DNA from: Bradyrhizobium semiaridum | Lineage (GTDB): Bacteria; Pseudomonadota; Alphaproteobacteria; Rhizobiales; Xanthobacteraceae | Length of the DNA stretch: 64,000 nucleotides | Assembly: GCF_020329505.1 (NCBI RefSeq) | Contig: NZ_JAGKJJ010000001.1 | Span: forward strand, 1-64,000 | Direction: 5' to 3' | Shown here: positions 35,917 through 43,578 of the stretch, one piece after another | Numbering within the stretch: the stretch's first letter is position 1 | Layout of the letters: each line of letters begins with the position of its first letter | Program-made: the position numbers and the translations under genes | The notes under the pieces: model-generated | What the model was told of the DNA's origin: nothing | Database searches by the model: none | Seen by the model: only the letters and a program-made list of their open reading frames with translations

Positions 35917-36366
35917 ATGACGCGAACCACGACCACCGGATCCTGTGCCGGCTTCACCCTGATCGAGATGATGGCGGTGATGCTGATCATCTCGATGATG
36001 GCGTCGCTCGTGGTGGCGATGGTTCCGGGCACCGGGCGCGGCAAGTTGAAGGCCTTGACGCTCGAGACCGCCGCGCTGCTGCGGCGCGAGCGGCTTGCTG
36101 CGGTCCTGACCGGACAGAGCCGGTTCATATCGCTCGACGGACCTGCGCGGACGCTGGTCGGACAGAGCGGAGCAATCGAGATTCCCCGCGACGTCATGGT
36201 CGACGTGACCGGCGTGGACGAGCGTTGGTCGGGACGGCGAGCGGTCGTCCGGTTCGAGCCGGACGGCGCCTCCACCGGCGCGGTGTTGAAATTCTCCTGG
36301 GAGAATGTGCGCTATGAGGTCAACGTCAACTGGTACAACGGCCGGGTTGCGGTCGATGTGCCCTGA
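35917..36366 (+). CDS. gspH: GspH-type minor pseudopilin
   Basis: A prepilin-like protein of 149 residues. The cleavage motif AGFTLIEMMAVMLIISMMAS is close to the N-terminus and followed by a hydrophobic helix. The mature part, about 120 residues (AALLRRERLAAVLTGQSRFISLDG..., then a beta-rich C-terminus), fits GspH better than GspG: it has no calcium-site or alpha-C region typical of the major pseudopilin. It follows gspF directly, in the position where gspG usually stands. It overlaps gspI by 11 nt. Confidence 0.85.
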   Translation: MTRTTTTGSCAGFTLIEMMAVMLIISMMASLVVAMVPGTGRGKLKALTLETAALLRRERLAAVLTGQSRFISLDGPARTLVGQSGAIEIPRDVMVDVTGVDERWSGRRAVVRFEPDGASTGAVLKFSWENVRYEVNVNWYNGRVAVDVP

Positions 36367-36805
36367 AGCTCGCGCGGCACGGGCCGGGTTCACCCTGATC
36401 GAGGCGCTGGTGGCATTGGCGCTGCTGCTGGCGTTCGTGTCCGTGCTCGGTCCGCATCTGTTTTATGCGCGCCGCATTGCAGACAGGCTCGACGGCCGCA
36501 TCGCCGCACAGACCCTGTTGCGCACCATTCTCGACGCACCGCTGGATCGCGCTGTTCTCGCAAATGGGACGCGTGACGGCGAGACCGGCGGCTTGCGCTG
36601 GTCGGTGACGGCCGAGCCGATGTTCATTGACGCAATGGTCGCCAAGCGCGAGGTGGCGGCGCCGATCGCGGCGGACAAGAAGGAGCGGCCAGGCGACAAG
36701 CCTGTGAACTGGATCGCGTTCCATCTCGTTGCGTCAGTGTCGTGGGGACCGGGGCAGGTGGTCCGCGCCGATACCCTGCGGCTCGGATTGGGAGCTGAGG
36801 AATGA
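36356..36805 (+). CDS. gspI: GspI-type minor pseudopilin
   Basis: A protein of 149 residues starting at ATG 36356 inside the end of gspH. A longer frame opening at 36305 lacks justification because the leader would be too long. The motif AGFTLIEALVALALLLAFVS follows about 9 residues after the start. GspI caps the pseudopilus with GspJ and GspK. The C-terminal half carries a charged loop (AADKKERPGDKPVNW). It overlaps gspJ by 4 nt (ATGA). Confidence 0.87.
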   Translation: MCPEARAARAGFTLIEALVALALLLAFVSVLGPHLFYARRIADRLDGRIAAQTLLRTILDAPLDRAVLANGTRDGETGGLRWSVTAEPMFIDAMVAKREVAAPIAADKKERPGDKPVNWIAFHLVASVSWGPGQVVRADTLRLGLGAEE

Positions 36806-37551
36806 CTGCAACCGCCCGCCGGCGCTGGCGTGCCGCGCACGGCTTCACGCTGATCGAGGTGCTTGCGGCGCTGGCCATCGGCTCGGCGGTGATCATCGCG
36901 ACGGCGGCGCTGATCAACAACGTCGCGCTGAATTTCGACCGCAGGACGGGCGTGGTCGGACGAGCGGACCAGCTGCTGCTCGCCGTCGACCGCCTCGCGG
37001 CGGACTTGGGGGCGGCTCGCCAGGTGCAACAGGCTGGGGATGGCGGCGACGCGGCGGCCGCGTTCGACGGCGACGCCTCCGAGGTGAAGTTTGTCTCGGC
37101 CGGCGCATCGGTCGCCGGGGTCCGCAGCGAAGAGATTGTCAGCCTGCACGTCGAGCAGGCCGAAGGCGTCAGCTATCTGGTTCGTCGCCGCGCCCGCTGG
37201 CGCGGGCCGCAAACGCCATTCGCGAGCGCCGCGCTGCAAGACCCGGTGCGTTTGATTGAAGGGCAGGTCGACATCAGTTTTGCCTTTGCCAGCCCGGATC
37301 CGGATGGCGCGCTGACCTGGCGCCGGACATGGAGCGGACAACCATTGCTGCCGCGGTTGGTGCGGCTGACGATCCGCGACCGCGCCAGCGGCGCCGATCT
37401 CGTGCCTGGCCTTCAGTTCGTCGTTCGCGCCGACGCGCCGAACGACTGCGCCCAGCCGGGGGCCAGCGCCAAATGCGTAGCCGGAGGCAAGTCGGAGCCG
37501 GCCAAGGAGCCGACTGCGGCCAAGGATGCGCCAGCCGGAGAACGCGGATGA
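36802..37551 (+). CDS. gspJ: GspJ-type minor pseudopilin
   Basis: A protein of 249 residues with leader MTATARRRWRAAHGFTLIEV and the helix LAALAIGSAVIIATAAL. The size and the pattern RADQLLLAVDRLAADLGAARQV after the helix are typical of GspJ. The C-terminus is extended by a Lys/Ala/Pro-rich tail from about residue 220 that may be unstructured. It overlaps gspI upstream and gspK downstream by 4 nt each, so translation is coupled. Confidence 0.87.
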   Translation: MTATARRRWRAAHGFTLIEVLAALAIGSAVIIATAALINNVALNFDRRTGVVGRADQLLLAVDRLAADLGAARQVQQAGDGGDAAAAFDGDASEVKFVSAGASVAGVRSEEIVSLHVEQAEGVSYLVRRRARWRGPQTPFASAALQDPVRLIEGQVDISFAFASPDPDGALTWRRTWSGQPLLPRLVRLTIRDRASGADLVPGLQFVVRADAPNDCAQPGASAKCVAGGKSEPAKEPTAAKDAPAGERG

Positions 37552-38456
37552 GCAGCCGTCACGGCCAGCGCGGCATGATCCTGCTCGCGGTGCTGTGGGC
37601 CATTGCACTGTGCTCGGCGCTCGCCATGGCGACGTCGACGACGTTTCGCAGCCTCGTCGGTATCATCCGCATCGACCGCGATCGCGTGCAGGCCGACGGG
37701 CTGCTCACGGCCGGGCTCGAGGCTGCCGCCGGCATCGTCAATGCCCTGAAAGACACGCAGCTGACCGAACGCGGCACAACGCTGACTTTCGCGACCGGAT
37801 CGGTGCGCATCACCGTGAGCGACGAAGGCGGCCGCATCGACATCGGAAAGGCTCCCGCCGAATTGCTGGCGTCGTTGCTGCGCTATGCCGGTGCAGACGA
37901 AGGCGATGCCGGCGCCGTGGCGCAGCGGATCGTGGCGCTTCGCGCGACGGACGCGCAGGCACCGCCAAACGATGGGGCGAAGCCGCCGGCGGCCAAGCCC
38001 GACCAGCCGGCCGCCGCCTCACCGTTCACCGACATCGGACAGCTTGCGGGTGTTGCCGGCGTGCAGCCGGAATGGATCGCCGCGATCGCGCCGCTGGTCA
38101 CCGTGTTCGGCAGCGAAACCGTCAATCCGCTCACCGCCCCCGTTGCGGTGCTGCGGGCGTTGCCGTCGCTCGATGCGGACCGGCTCGAGACGTTCCTCGA
38201 GATGCGCAGCAAGCCGTTTGCCGATCCTGAGCGGCTCGCGTTCGTGCTCGGGGCTGCGCAAAAGTACCTGAAGGTCGGGCCGAGGCATGTCGTTGCGGTC
38301 GATCTCGTCGCCGGCACCACCGACGGCTACACCGCCGCGGCCAAAGCGTTCATCGTCGTGCTTCCGGACGACAAGCAGCCGTACCGGGTTTTGGCATGGA
38401 CTCCGGTGTCGCCGTTCGTGAGGACGGGCTCCGTGGCATCGCTGGAGGGGCGCTGA
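37548..38456 (+). CDS. gspK: GspK-type pseudopilus tip protein
   Basis: A protein of 302 residues from ATG 37548, which overlaps the gspJ stop. The leader MSSRHGQRGMILLAVLW and the following hydrophobic helix have the GspK form, in which the +5 Glu of other pseudopilins is replaced by a hydrophobic residue. The large mature domain includes VSDEGGRIDIGKAPAELL and FTDIGQLAGVAGV, matching the helix-hairpin-rich T2SSK domain. An Ala/Pro-rich insert lies near residues 140-160. GspK initiates the pseudopilus tip. gspL begins at its stop codon. Confidence 0.9.
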   Translation: MSSRHGQRGMILLAVLWAIALCSALAMATSTTFRSLVGIIRIDRDRVQADGLLTAGLEAAAGIVNALKDTQLTERGTTLTFATGSVRITVSDEGGRIDIGKAPAELLASLLRYAGADEGDAGAVAQRIVALRATDAQAPPNDGAKPPAAKPDQPAAASPFTDIGQLAGVAGVQPEWIAAIAPLVTVFGSETVNPLTAPVAVLRALPSLDADRLETFLEMRSKPFADPERLAFVLGAAQKYLKVGPRHVVAVDLVAGTTDGYTAAAKAFIVVLPDDKQPYRVLAWTPVSPFVRTGSVASLEGR

Positions 38457-39502
38457 TGGGCATCGATGCGATCGTGCGGCGCTGGTTCGATATCTTGGCC
38501 CGCCTCTTGCTTAGCTGGCAGGAGCGGCGCCGCGCCCGGCAGTGGCTGAAGGTCAGCAGAGACGGCGGCGAGTGGGTTGTTGCAGACGCACGGAGAACGG
38601 TCAGGACAGGCTCTGCGGCCGGAGCCGCTCTGCCCGATGAGGTCGTCCGCGCCGCGCAAAAATCCTTCGTCATCCTCGAGCTGACAGCGTCCGATATCGT
38701 CTCGCGCGCGGTGAGCGTTCCCGCGCAGGCAAAAGACCTGCTGGCCGGTATCGTGCGCAATCAGATCGAGCGGCTGTTTCCCTGGCGGGCGAGCCAGGCC
38801 GTCTACGGCTTCAATGTCGTGGCTGGCGCGGATCCAGGCGTTCTCAATGTGCAGGTCCTCGCCACCTCGCGCGCCACGCTCGACGAAGTCTGCAACGAGC
38901 TCGGCGCGCTGGGGCTTCGGATCGATCGCGTCGTCGCGGGGGCCGGCCGCGGCGACGCTGCGCCCGCGATAACCCTGTGGTCCCGCCTTGCCGACGCGAC
39001 CGACACCCGTCTCGCGCGGACGCGCGGCATGATCGGAGGCATGATCGGCGGGGCGATCTGCCTGACACTGGCCGTGACTATCTGGGCTTTCATGGCGGCG
39101 GCATCGGCGGACACCGAAAGCGAGGCTGTCGAGGCGCGCCTCACGACGCTGCAGCGTCAGATCAAGGGCAGCACATCGCGCGGCCCGATTGCAGCGCTAG
39201 CCCCGGCTGAACGGGCGCGCGCCCTAAAGGAGACGTCGCCGGTTGCGGTGGTCGTCATCGAGGCGCTGGCGCGCGTGCTGCCGGAGACGTCCTACCTGAC
39301 CGAATTGAACCTGGATGGGCCGACGCTGCGCATCGTGGGTCTTGCCGACGATGCGCCGTCGCTGATCGCGCCGCTGGAGCGCTCCGGGCACTTCAAGGAA
39401 GTGCATTTCTTCGCTCCGACGACGCGCAATGCCGATGGCGGCCGCTTCGTGTTCCACATCGAGGCCCGGGTGGAACCGCACGTCCGGATCGATGGGGAGT
39501 GA
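38456..39502 (+). CDS. gspL: GspL, T2SS inner-membrane assembly protein
   Basis: A protein of 348 residues. The start at 38456 (TGATG overlap with gspK) has GGAGGGG upstream and is better than an in-frame ATG at 38396. The N-terminal cytoplasmic part (about 1-190) should bind GspE. One transmembrane segment lies near 197-220 (GGAICLTLAVTIWAFMAAA). A PilN-like periplasmic domain follows, with VVVIEALARVLPETSYLTEL and LDGPTLRIVGLADDAPSLI. It ends directly before gspM. Confidence 0.88.
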   Translation: MGIDAIVRRWFDILARLLLSWQERRRARQWLKVSRDGGEWVVADARRTVRTGSAAGAALPDEVVRAAQKSFVILELTASDIVSRAVSVPAQAKDLLAGIVRNQIERLFPWRASQAVYGFNVVAGADPGVLNVQVLATSRATLDEVCNELGALGLRIDRVVAGAGRGDAAPAITLWSRLADATDTRLARTRGMIGGMIGGAICLTLAVTIWAFMAAASADTESEAVEARLTTLQRQIKGSTSRGPIAALAPAERARALKETSPVAVVVIEALARVLPETSYLTELNLDGPTLRIVGLADDAPSLIAPLERSGHFKEVHFFAPTTRNADGGRFVFHIEARVEPHVRIDGE

Positions 39503-40075
39503 ATGGTGTTCAAGCTGAAGCCCAACTTGAATATCGATCGGGATCAGGTCTTCGCGGTAGGCGCGCTATGCGCGCTGCTGATGATCGCCGCGGTCACGGT
39601 AGCGGGAGCATTGCAGGCACGGTCGGGCGCCTTGCAGCATCTCGCCGAGCTGCGCGATCAGCTTGCAGCCCTGGAGACGCGGTCGCGGCCGGCAGCCACC
39701 AATCGGCGCGCACAGATCAGGAATTTGCCAGCTCCGGCGATCGCATTCCTCGACGCGCCGACCAGCGGCCTCGCCACGGCGCAATTCCAGGCCTATCTGT
39801 CCGACCTCGTCGCGGGTCAGCACGCGGTGCTGGTCTCATCGGGGGTTCCGGCCGATCGCGACGACAAGAGCGACGCGATCAAGCTTCAGATCTCCCTGAA
39901 CGCCACGCTGTCGGCGCTGCAAGCATTGCTCTACCGCCTCGAAAGCGGAACACCCTATGTCTTCGTCGACGCATTGCTGATGCAGCCGGGCGGATCCGGC
40001 GAACGAGCCGCCGCCGATCCAATGCTGAAGGTCAATCTGACAGTGCATGCGTTCTGGCGTCGCAAGACAGCATGA
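39503..40075 (+). CDS. gspM: GspM-type T2SS inner-membrane protein
   Basis: A protein of 190 residues. One transmembrane helix lies at about 17-40 (VFAVGALCALLMIAAVTVAG), then a coiled-coil-like stretch with AELRDQLAALETRSRP. The periplasmic domain has FLDAPTSGLATAQFQAYLSDLV and LYRLESGTPYVFVDALLMQ, as in short GspM (type b) proteins. It starts immediately after the gspL stop. It partners GspL in the membrane platform and ends the recognisable gsp run. Confidence 0.85.
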   Translation: MVFKLKPNLNIDRDQVFAVGALCALLMIAAVTVAGALQARSGALQHLAELRDQLAALETRSRPAATNRRAQIRNLPAPAIAFLDAPTSGLATAQFQAYLSDLVAGQHAVLVSSGVPADRDDKSDAIKLQISLNATLSALQALLYRLESGTPYVFVDALLMQPGGSGERAAADPMLKVNLTVHAFWRRKTA

Positions 40076-40188
40076 GGCTCACCGTGCAGCCATCCGCCAA
40101 CAGCCCCGCGCCAGCGACAATTACAACGAGCAATGCCACAAATCTGCAAGATGTGGATGCTATGCTGTTTTGGCGGCAGAAGACTGCA

Positions 40189-40644
40189 ATGAAAGCACGC
40201 AGCGCATCATCCGTCATGCATCAGACACGGTATCGGCAGCTCATCTTGACCGCATTGACCGCGGTGTCCTGTTCGGCCGCGAATGCTGCCGAGTTCACCA
40301 TCGTCAATGGGTCGAACGTGCCGCTGCAGCAACTTTACGTGTCGCCATGCGGGGCAGGGCAATGGGGCCCGAACCAGCTGGCGGGGACGTTGCCGCCGTC
40401 GCGAGGCTTTACCGTCTCCAACATCACGCCAGGCTGCTACGATATCCAGTTCGTCGTGGCGCCCTGGAACAACTGCGTCATCGCCGGCGCTGCGCTGCGC
40501 CGCCACGCAGTCTGGAAAGTGACCCAGTGGACCGTGTTCGGTTCGCAGAGCGGCGATTGCTCGCATGTAGCAGGTTACGTTCCCGCCGGTCGGCAGCCGT
40601 GGACCTGGCAACCGGCAGCAAGCTCGGACATGAAGAGAGAGTGA
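40189..40644 (+). CDS. Small secreted beta-rich protein, last gene of the gsp run
   Basis: I do not recognise a named family with certainty. From ATG 40189 the protein has 151 residues with a signal peptide ([21 protein letters not shown]). The mature part reads [19 protein letters not shown], then [20 protein letters not shown] and [19 protein letters not shown], a compact pattern met in small beta-sandwich proteins of rhizobia. Four cysteines in the mature part could form two disulfides, which fits a periplasmic or extracellular protein. An alternative ATG at 40072 overlaps the gspM stop by ATGA and would add 39 residues before the signal. It ends 1 nt before the next gene. It may be T2SS cargo or an accessory part. 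Confidence 0.65.
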   Translation: MKARSASSVMHQTRYRQLILTALTAVSCSAANAAEFTIVNGSNVPLQQLYVSPCGAGQWGPNQLAGTLPPSRGFTVSNITPGCYDIQFVVAPWNNCVIAGAALRRHAVWKVTQWTVFGSQSGDCSHVAGYVPAGRQPWTWQPAASSDMKRE

Positions 40645-40645
40645 C

Positions 40646-41593
40646 GTGGCAAAGGTGTTGGTGACCGGCGGCGCCGGATTTCTTGGTTCGCATTTGTGCG
40701 AGCGGCTGGTCGGGCAGGGGCATGACGTGCTGTGCGTCGACAACTATTTCACCGGGAGCAGGGCCAACATCGCCCATCTGATCGGCAATCCCCGGTTCGA
40801 GATGATGCGCCACGACGTCACGTTCCCGCTCTATGTCGAAGTGGACCAGATCTACAATCTGGCGTGCCCGGCGTCGCCGATCCACTACCAGTTCGACCCG
40901 GTCCAGACCACCAAGACCAGCGTTCACGGCGCCATCAACATGCTCGGGCTCGCCAAGCGCGTGAAGGCAAAGATCCTCCAGGCCTCGACGTCGGAGGTGT
41001 ACGGCGATCCGGAAATCCACCCGCAGGTCGAATCCTATTGGGGGCACGTCAATCCGGTCGGGCTGCGCTCGTGCTATGATGAAGGCAAACGCTGCGCCGA
41101 GACGCTGTTCTTCGACTATTGGCGGCAGCATGGCTTGAAGATCAAGGTCGTTCGGATCTTCAACACCTACGGACCCCGGATGCACCCCAATGACGGCCGC
41201 GTCGTGTCCAACTTCATCGTTCAGGCGCTCGGCGGCAACGATATCACATTGTATGGCGACGGCAGCCAGACCCGCAGCTTCTGCTATGTCGACGATCTGA
41301 TCGAGGCGATGATCCGGACGATGAACACGCCGAACGATTTCACCGGGCCGATCAACATCGGCAATCCGCGCGAGTTCACCATCCGCGAATTGGCCGAACA
41401 GGTGGTCGCGATGACGAGGTCACGCAGCAAGCTGGTGTTTGCGCCGCTGCCGTCGGATGATCCGCGACAGCGCCAGCCGGACATCTCGCTGGCCCGCGCA
41501 GTGCTCGGCTGGGAGCCGACCATCGATCTCAGGGACGGGCTCGAGCGGACGATCAGCTACTTCCGTAGCCAACTGAGAGCGGCCGCGGAGTAA
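40646..41593 (+). CDS. uxs: UDP-glucuronate decarboxylase (UDP-xylose synthase)
   Basis: A short-chain dehydrogenase-like epimerase of 315 residues from GTG 40646. The nucleotide-binding motif is [28 protein letters not shown] and TSEVYGDP are diagnostic of UDP-glucuronate decarboxylases. The catalytic YxxxK appears as CYDEGKR, followed by [24 protein letters not shown] and [15 protein letters not shown] complete the family pattern. It converts UDP-glucuronate to UDP-xylose in the cytoplasm. It follows the gsp run with a 1-nt gap, so it is likely in that operon and may supply a sugar donor for the GT41/GT9-type enzymes of the island. Confidence 0.95.
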   Translation: MAKVLVTGGAGFLGSHLCERLVGQGHDVLCVDNYFTGSRANIAHLIGNPRFEMMRHDVTFPLYVEVDQIYNLACPASPIHYQFDPVQTTKTSVHGAINMLGLAKRVKAKILQASTSEVYGDPEIHPQVESYWGHVNPVGLRSCYDEGKRCAETLFFDYWRQHGLKIKVVRIFNTYGPRMHPNDGRVVSNFIVQALGGNDITLYGDGSQTRSFCYVDDLIEAMIRTMNTPNDFTGPINIGNPREFTIRELAEQVVAMTRSRSKLVFAPLPSDDPRQRQPDISLARAVLGWEPTIDLRDGLERTISYFRSQLRAAAE

Positions 41594-41681
41594 CAGGTTC
41601 ACTCAGCATGACCGTCGCGCGTCACGGGAGCACGCCTCTCCCGGAACGGCGCGCACTCATCGGCGAATAGGAACCTACGGC

Positions 41682-41798
41682 ATGACGCAGGCTTATGCCA
41701 CGATCAGCGTGCTGCAAGGACCGATCGAGCGCGTGAAGGAAAAAGCCCGCGCATCGCAAACCAGGTCTCAAGCGCGCTCTCTCGAGCTTGAGGTGTGA
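41682..41798 (+). CDS. Possible 38-aa leader ORF before the Cys-rich protein gene
   Basis: An ATG with AGGA 8-10 nt upstream opens a 38-codon frame (MTQAYATISVLQGPIERVKE...) that stops 2 nt before the next start codon. The spacing suggests translational coupling. No family is recognised and it has no cysteines. It could be a small protein, a leader, or the remnant of a longer gene. Confidence 0.35.
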   Translation: MTQAYATISVLQGPIERVKEKARASQTRSQARSLELEV

Positions 41799-41800
41799 TC

Positions 41801-42130
41801 ATGGCATTTTCGCCGGACATGAACCGATGCATCGAGACCTGCCTGTCCTGTTACAGGACTTGTCTCGGCACGGCCATGAACCATTGCCTCGTTACCGGCG
41901 GCAAGCACGTCGAGCCGGCACATTTCCGGCTGATGATGGCCTGCGCCGAGATGTGCCGTACGGCGGCGCACTTCATGCTGATCAACACGCCGCATCACAA
42001 GCACACGTGCCGCGAATGCGCCGAGATTTGTGCCGAGTGCGCCGAGGATTGCGAGCGCATCGGCGGCATGGATGAATGCGTCGCGATGTGCCGCGCCTGC
42101 GCGGAATCCTGCCGGAAGATGGCAGCCTGA
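41801..42130 (+). CDS. Cys-rich four-helix copper-storage-like protein (Csp/DUF326 type)
   Basis: A cytosolic protein of 109 residues with 16 cysteines and no signal peptide. The spacing follows CxxxCxxC and CxxCAEIC patterns on predicted helices (CIETCLSCYRTC, CAEMC, CRECAEICAECAEDC, CVAMCRACAESC). This is the arrangement of Csp3-type copper storage proteins, in which Cys line a four-helix bundle and bind many Cu(I) ions. His-rich HHKHTC may help capture metal. The start at 41801 has AGG about 6 nt upstream. Metal choice is inferred from the family. Confidence 0.82.
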   Translation: MAFSPDMNRCIETCLSCYRTCLGTAMNHCLVTGGKHVEPAHFRLMMACAEMCRTAAHFMLINTPHHKHTCRECAEICAECAEDCERIGGMDECVAMCRACAESCRKMAA

Positions 42131-42167
42131 CTGACGGTGCGGTTTTGCCGCGATCGCGGCAGGCGGC

Positions 42168-42332
42168 CTATCTCATCAGAACGTAGACGACGCTGATGAT
42201 CACCAGCGCGATCATTGCCGACGTGATCATCATACCATAGGGACGGTTTTGCCTTGCTTGCCTGATCTCTGTGGCGCTCGGCGGAGCTGGTTCAGCGGGA
42301 CCTTCACGGACCATGGTTGGTGTCCTGCTCAT
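42168..42332 (-). CDS. 54-aa single-pass membrane protein
   Basis: A short gene on the minus strand. The N-terminal half is polar and Pro-rich (EGPAEPAPPSATEIRQARQN). The C-terminal half is one transmembrane helix (MMITSAMIALVIISVVYVLM). An EcfG-like promoter ends about 15 nt upstream of the start (42347-42371). No family is named. Its promoter and neighbours suggest a stress-induced membrane peptide. Confidence 0.6.
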   Translation of the reverse strand: MSRTPTMVREGPAEPAPPSATEIRQARQNRPYGMMITSAMIALVIISVVYVLMR

Positions 42333-42346
42333 GACAACTCAATTCC

Positions 42347-42371
42347 GACGCCACTGATCCAGGTTGGTTCC
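42347..42371 (-). promoter_or_regulatory. EcfG-like promoter for the 54-aa membrane protein
   Basis: On the minus strand GGAAC, 16 nt, then CGTC. The consensus for alphaproteobacterial general-stress sigma factors is GGAAC-N16/17-CGTT; the last base differs. Position and direction suit the gene starting at 42332. Confidence 0.55.
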
Positions 42372-42401
42372 TAATCCGTGTCGGCACGGCGAACGCTGCT
42401 A

Positions 42402-42426
42402 GGAACCCACTTCGGGACATGCCGTT
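42402..42426 (+). promoter_or_regulatory. EcfG-like promoter for the 59-aa protein
   Basis: GGAAC, 16 nt, CGTT: an exact match to the EcfG consensus, about 105 nt upstream of the start at 42530. It is back to back with the minus-strand EcfG-like site at 42347-42371. Confidence 0.75.
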
Positions 42427-42529
42427 GAGACCTCATTCGGGGTGCGCCAATGCACGAAGCCGGGACCGTTGTTACGCATTCGGTCAATCCGGATTGAGGC
42501 GCGACGAACCTCGATCATGGAGACTGGCA

Positions 42530-42709
42530 GTGTCAAACATGCTCGAACAGAAGCTGCGTGAAGCGGTCATCGGCGAATTGAAGCGGCAAGCCGCCAACCG
42601 GCCGGACCTGCTGCGCGTGCATGATGCGGGGGAACTGTCGATTGACGGCAGGATCGATCTCGACGCCCTGGTGATGGTGATTGCCGGTTCGGTGGCTGGC
42701 GGGCCGTGA
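42530..42709 (+). CDS. 59-aa conserved small protein
   Basis: The start is taken as GTG 42530, which has GGAG at 7-nt spacing; ATG 42539 is an alternative. The sequence (NMLEQKLREAVIGELKRQAA, then SIDGRIDLDALVMVIAG) suggests a helix followed by a short strand-helix. It has no signal or membrane segment. No function is known to me. An exact EcfG-like promoter lies upstream. Confidence 0.65.
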   Translation: MSNMLEQKLREAVIGELKRQAANRPDLLRVHDAGELSIDGRIDLDALVMVIAGSVAGGP

Positions 42710-42768
42710 GGACGGCCGGCTTAGGAACGCATTGCAATGGCGGCGCTTCTGTTCAGGAGGAGATCGTA

Positions 42769-42927
42769 ATGAACAGGAAACCCGTAACTCAGGACCCAGG
42801 CCGGCCGAGCGACTGGGGTCCGCATACGCAAACCGACAAGCCCTGGAAGGGTAATCCCGAAAAGGAGCAGCGCTCCGGAGACGAGAAGCCTGATCTGGAA
42901 CGATGGCATGAATCGAACACGCAGTGA
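42769..42927 (+). CDS. 52-aa hydrophilic small protein
   Basis: A strong ribosome site (AGGAGGAG) precedes the ATG. The protein is Pro/Asp/Lys-rich, polar and probably disordered (RPSDWGPHTQTDKPWKGNPE). Such hydrophilic peptides are common in rhizobial stress regulons. A weak EcfG-like site (GGAAC, 15 nt, CGCT) is at 42724-42747. Confidence 0.6.
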   Translation: MNRKPVTQDPGRPSDWGPHTQTDKPWKGNPEKEQRSGDEKPDLERWHESNTQ

Positions 42928-43012
42928 TGCGCAAATTCGCCGCGCATGATTGCTTATGGCGAGTGCGGCGAGTGACATCCCGCCAAATGACAGGCGGGCT
43001 CTGGAGAGATCG

Positions 43013-43168
43013 ATGGATATGGGTCTGGAAATCATTTACGGCATCGGAGCGCTCGTGCTTCTGACCGCCCTGATCTTTGCGGTGTTGCAGCATTATTTCC
43101 GCAACAGGCGAGCGGTGCAGGTCGGCGACGAAGTCGTCCGCGAGCGATACGAGCGGAACGAGACGTGA
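43013..43168 (+). CDS. 51-aa single-pass membrane protein
   Basis: The start at 43013 has GGAGAG 6 nt upstream. One transmembrane helix (GLEIIYGIGALVLLTALIFAVL) is followed by a charged cytoplasmic tail (RNRRAVQVGDEVVRERYERN). It resembles small stress-associated membrane proteins in the same block. Function unknown. Confidence 0.65.
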   Translation: MDMGLEIIYGIGALVLLTALIFAVLQHYFRNRRAVQVGDEVVRERYERNET

Positions 43169-43204
43169 TGGCGATTGAGCGCCATCCTGGCTAAGGAGGA
43201 GACC

Positions 43205-43432
43205 ATGGGACTGGCTCAATATGCCGTGATTGCGGCCGGCGACGAATGGGGCGTTCTGCACGACGGCAATCTGAACGGCGGATACGCAACTAAGGAGGCC
43301 GCATTCGAGTCGGCCGCCGCCGCCGCCACGCTGGCGATCCGAATGGGCCACGAGGTCCATGTCAGTGTGCCCGGGCGTGAGGAGGGCGAGGCAGCCCTGA
43401 CCAGGCGGGCGGATCGATCTAATCCGAGCTGA
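43205..43432 (+). CDS. 75-aa DUF2188-like protein
   Basis: A strong AGGAGGAG lies 5 nt before the ATG. The pattern WGVLHDGNLNGGYATKEAAF, an Ala-rich helix and HEVHVSVPG matches small DUF2188-like proteins, in which a residue-level beta-beta-alpha-beta unit is expected. No enzymatic motif. Its 3' end overlaps the convergent 32-aa gene by 14 nt. Confidence 0.65.
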   Translation: MGLAQYAVIAAGDEWGVLHDGNLNGGYATKEAAFESAAAAATLAIRMGHEVHVSVPGREEGEAALTRRADRSNPS

Positions 43433-43517
43433 CGTAGTGGGCGCGCCAAAGCAGTGCGGTGACGACCAGCGCGGCGATCCCGGCGGCAATCAAAATCCAC
43501 GGAATATAGTCGGCCAT
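43419..43517 (-). CDS. 32-aa membrane peptide
   Basis: The minus-strand frame encodes one transmembrane helix (DYIPWILIAAGIAALVVTAL) with a short tail. AAGG lies about 9 nt upstream of the ATG. It sits after the hairpin behind the CBS-domain gene and could be expressed by read-through. It is too short for certainty. Confidence 0.5.
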   Translation of the reverse strand: MADYIPWILIAAGIAALVVTALLWRAHYVSSD

Positions 43518-43534
43518 TGGCACACCTTGACGCA

Positions 43535-43571
43535 CGCTCCGCTCCGCCGGCAGCAGCCGCGGAGCGGAGCG
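43535..43571 (-). terminator. Strong GC hairpin between the CBS gene and the 32-aa gene
   Basis: A perfect 13-bp inverted repeat (CGCTCCGCTCCGC/GCGGAGCGGAGCG, 11-nt loop) just downstream of the CBS-pair gene on the minus strand. No U-tract is present. It may reduce read-through into the 32-aa gene or protect mRNA ends. Confidence 0.55.
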
Positions 43572-43578
43572 CGAACCT

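Noticed and set aside
42724..42747. Possible EcfG promoter for the 52-aa gene
   Set aside because: The spacer is 15 nt and the -10 reads CGCT, so it departs from the consensus in two ways; kept only as a remark.
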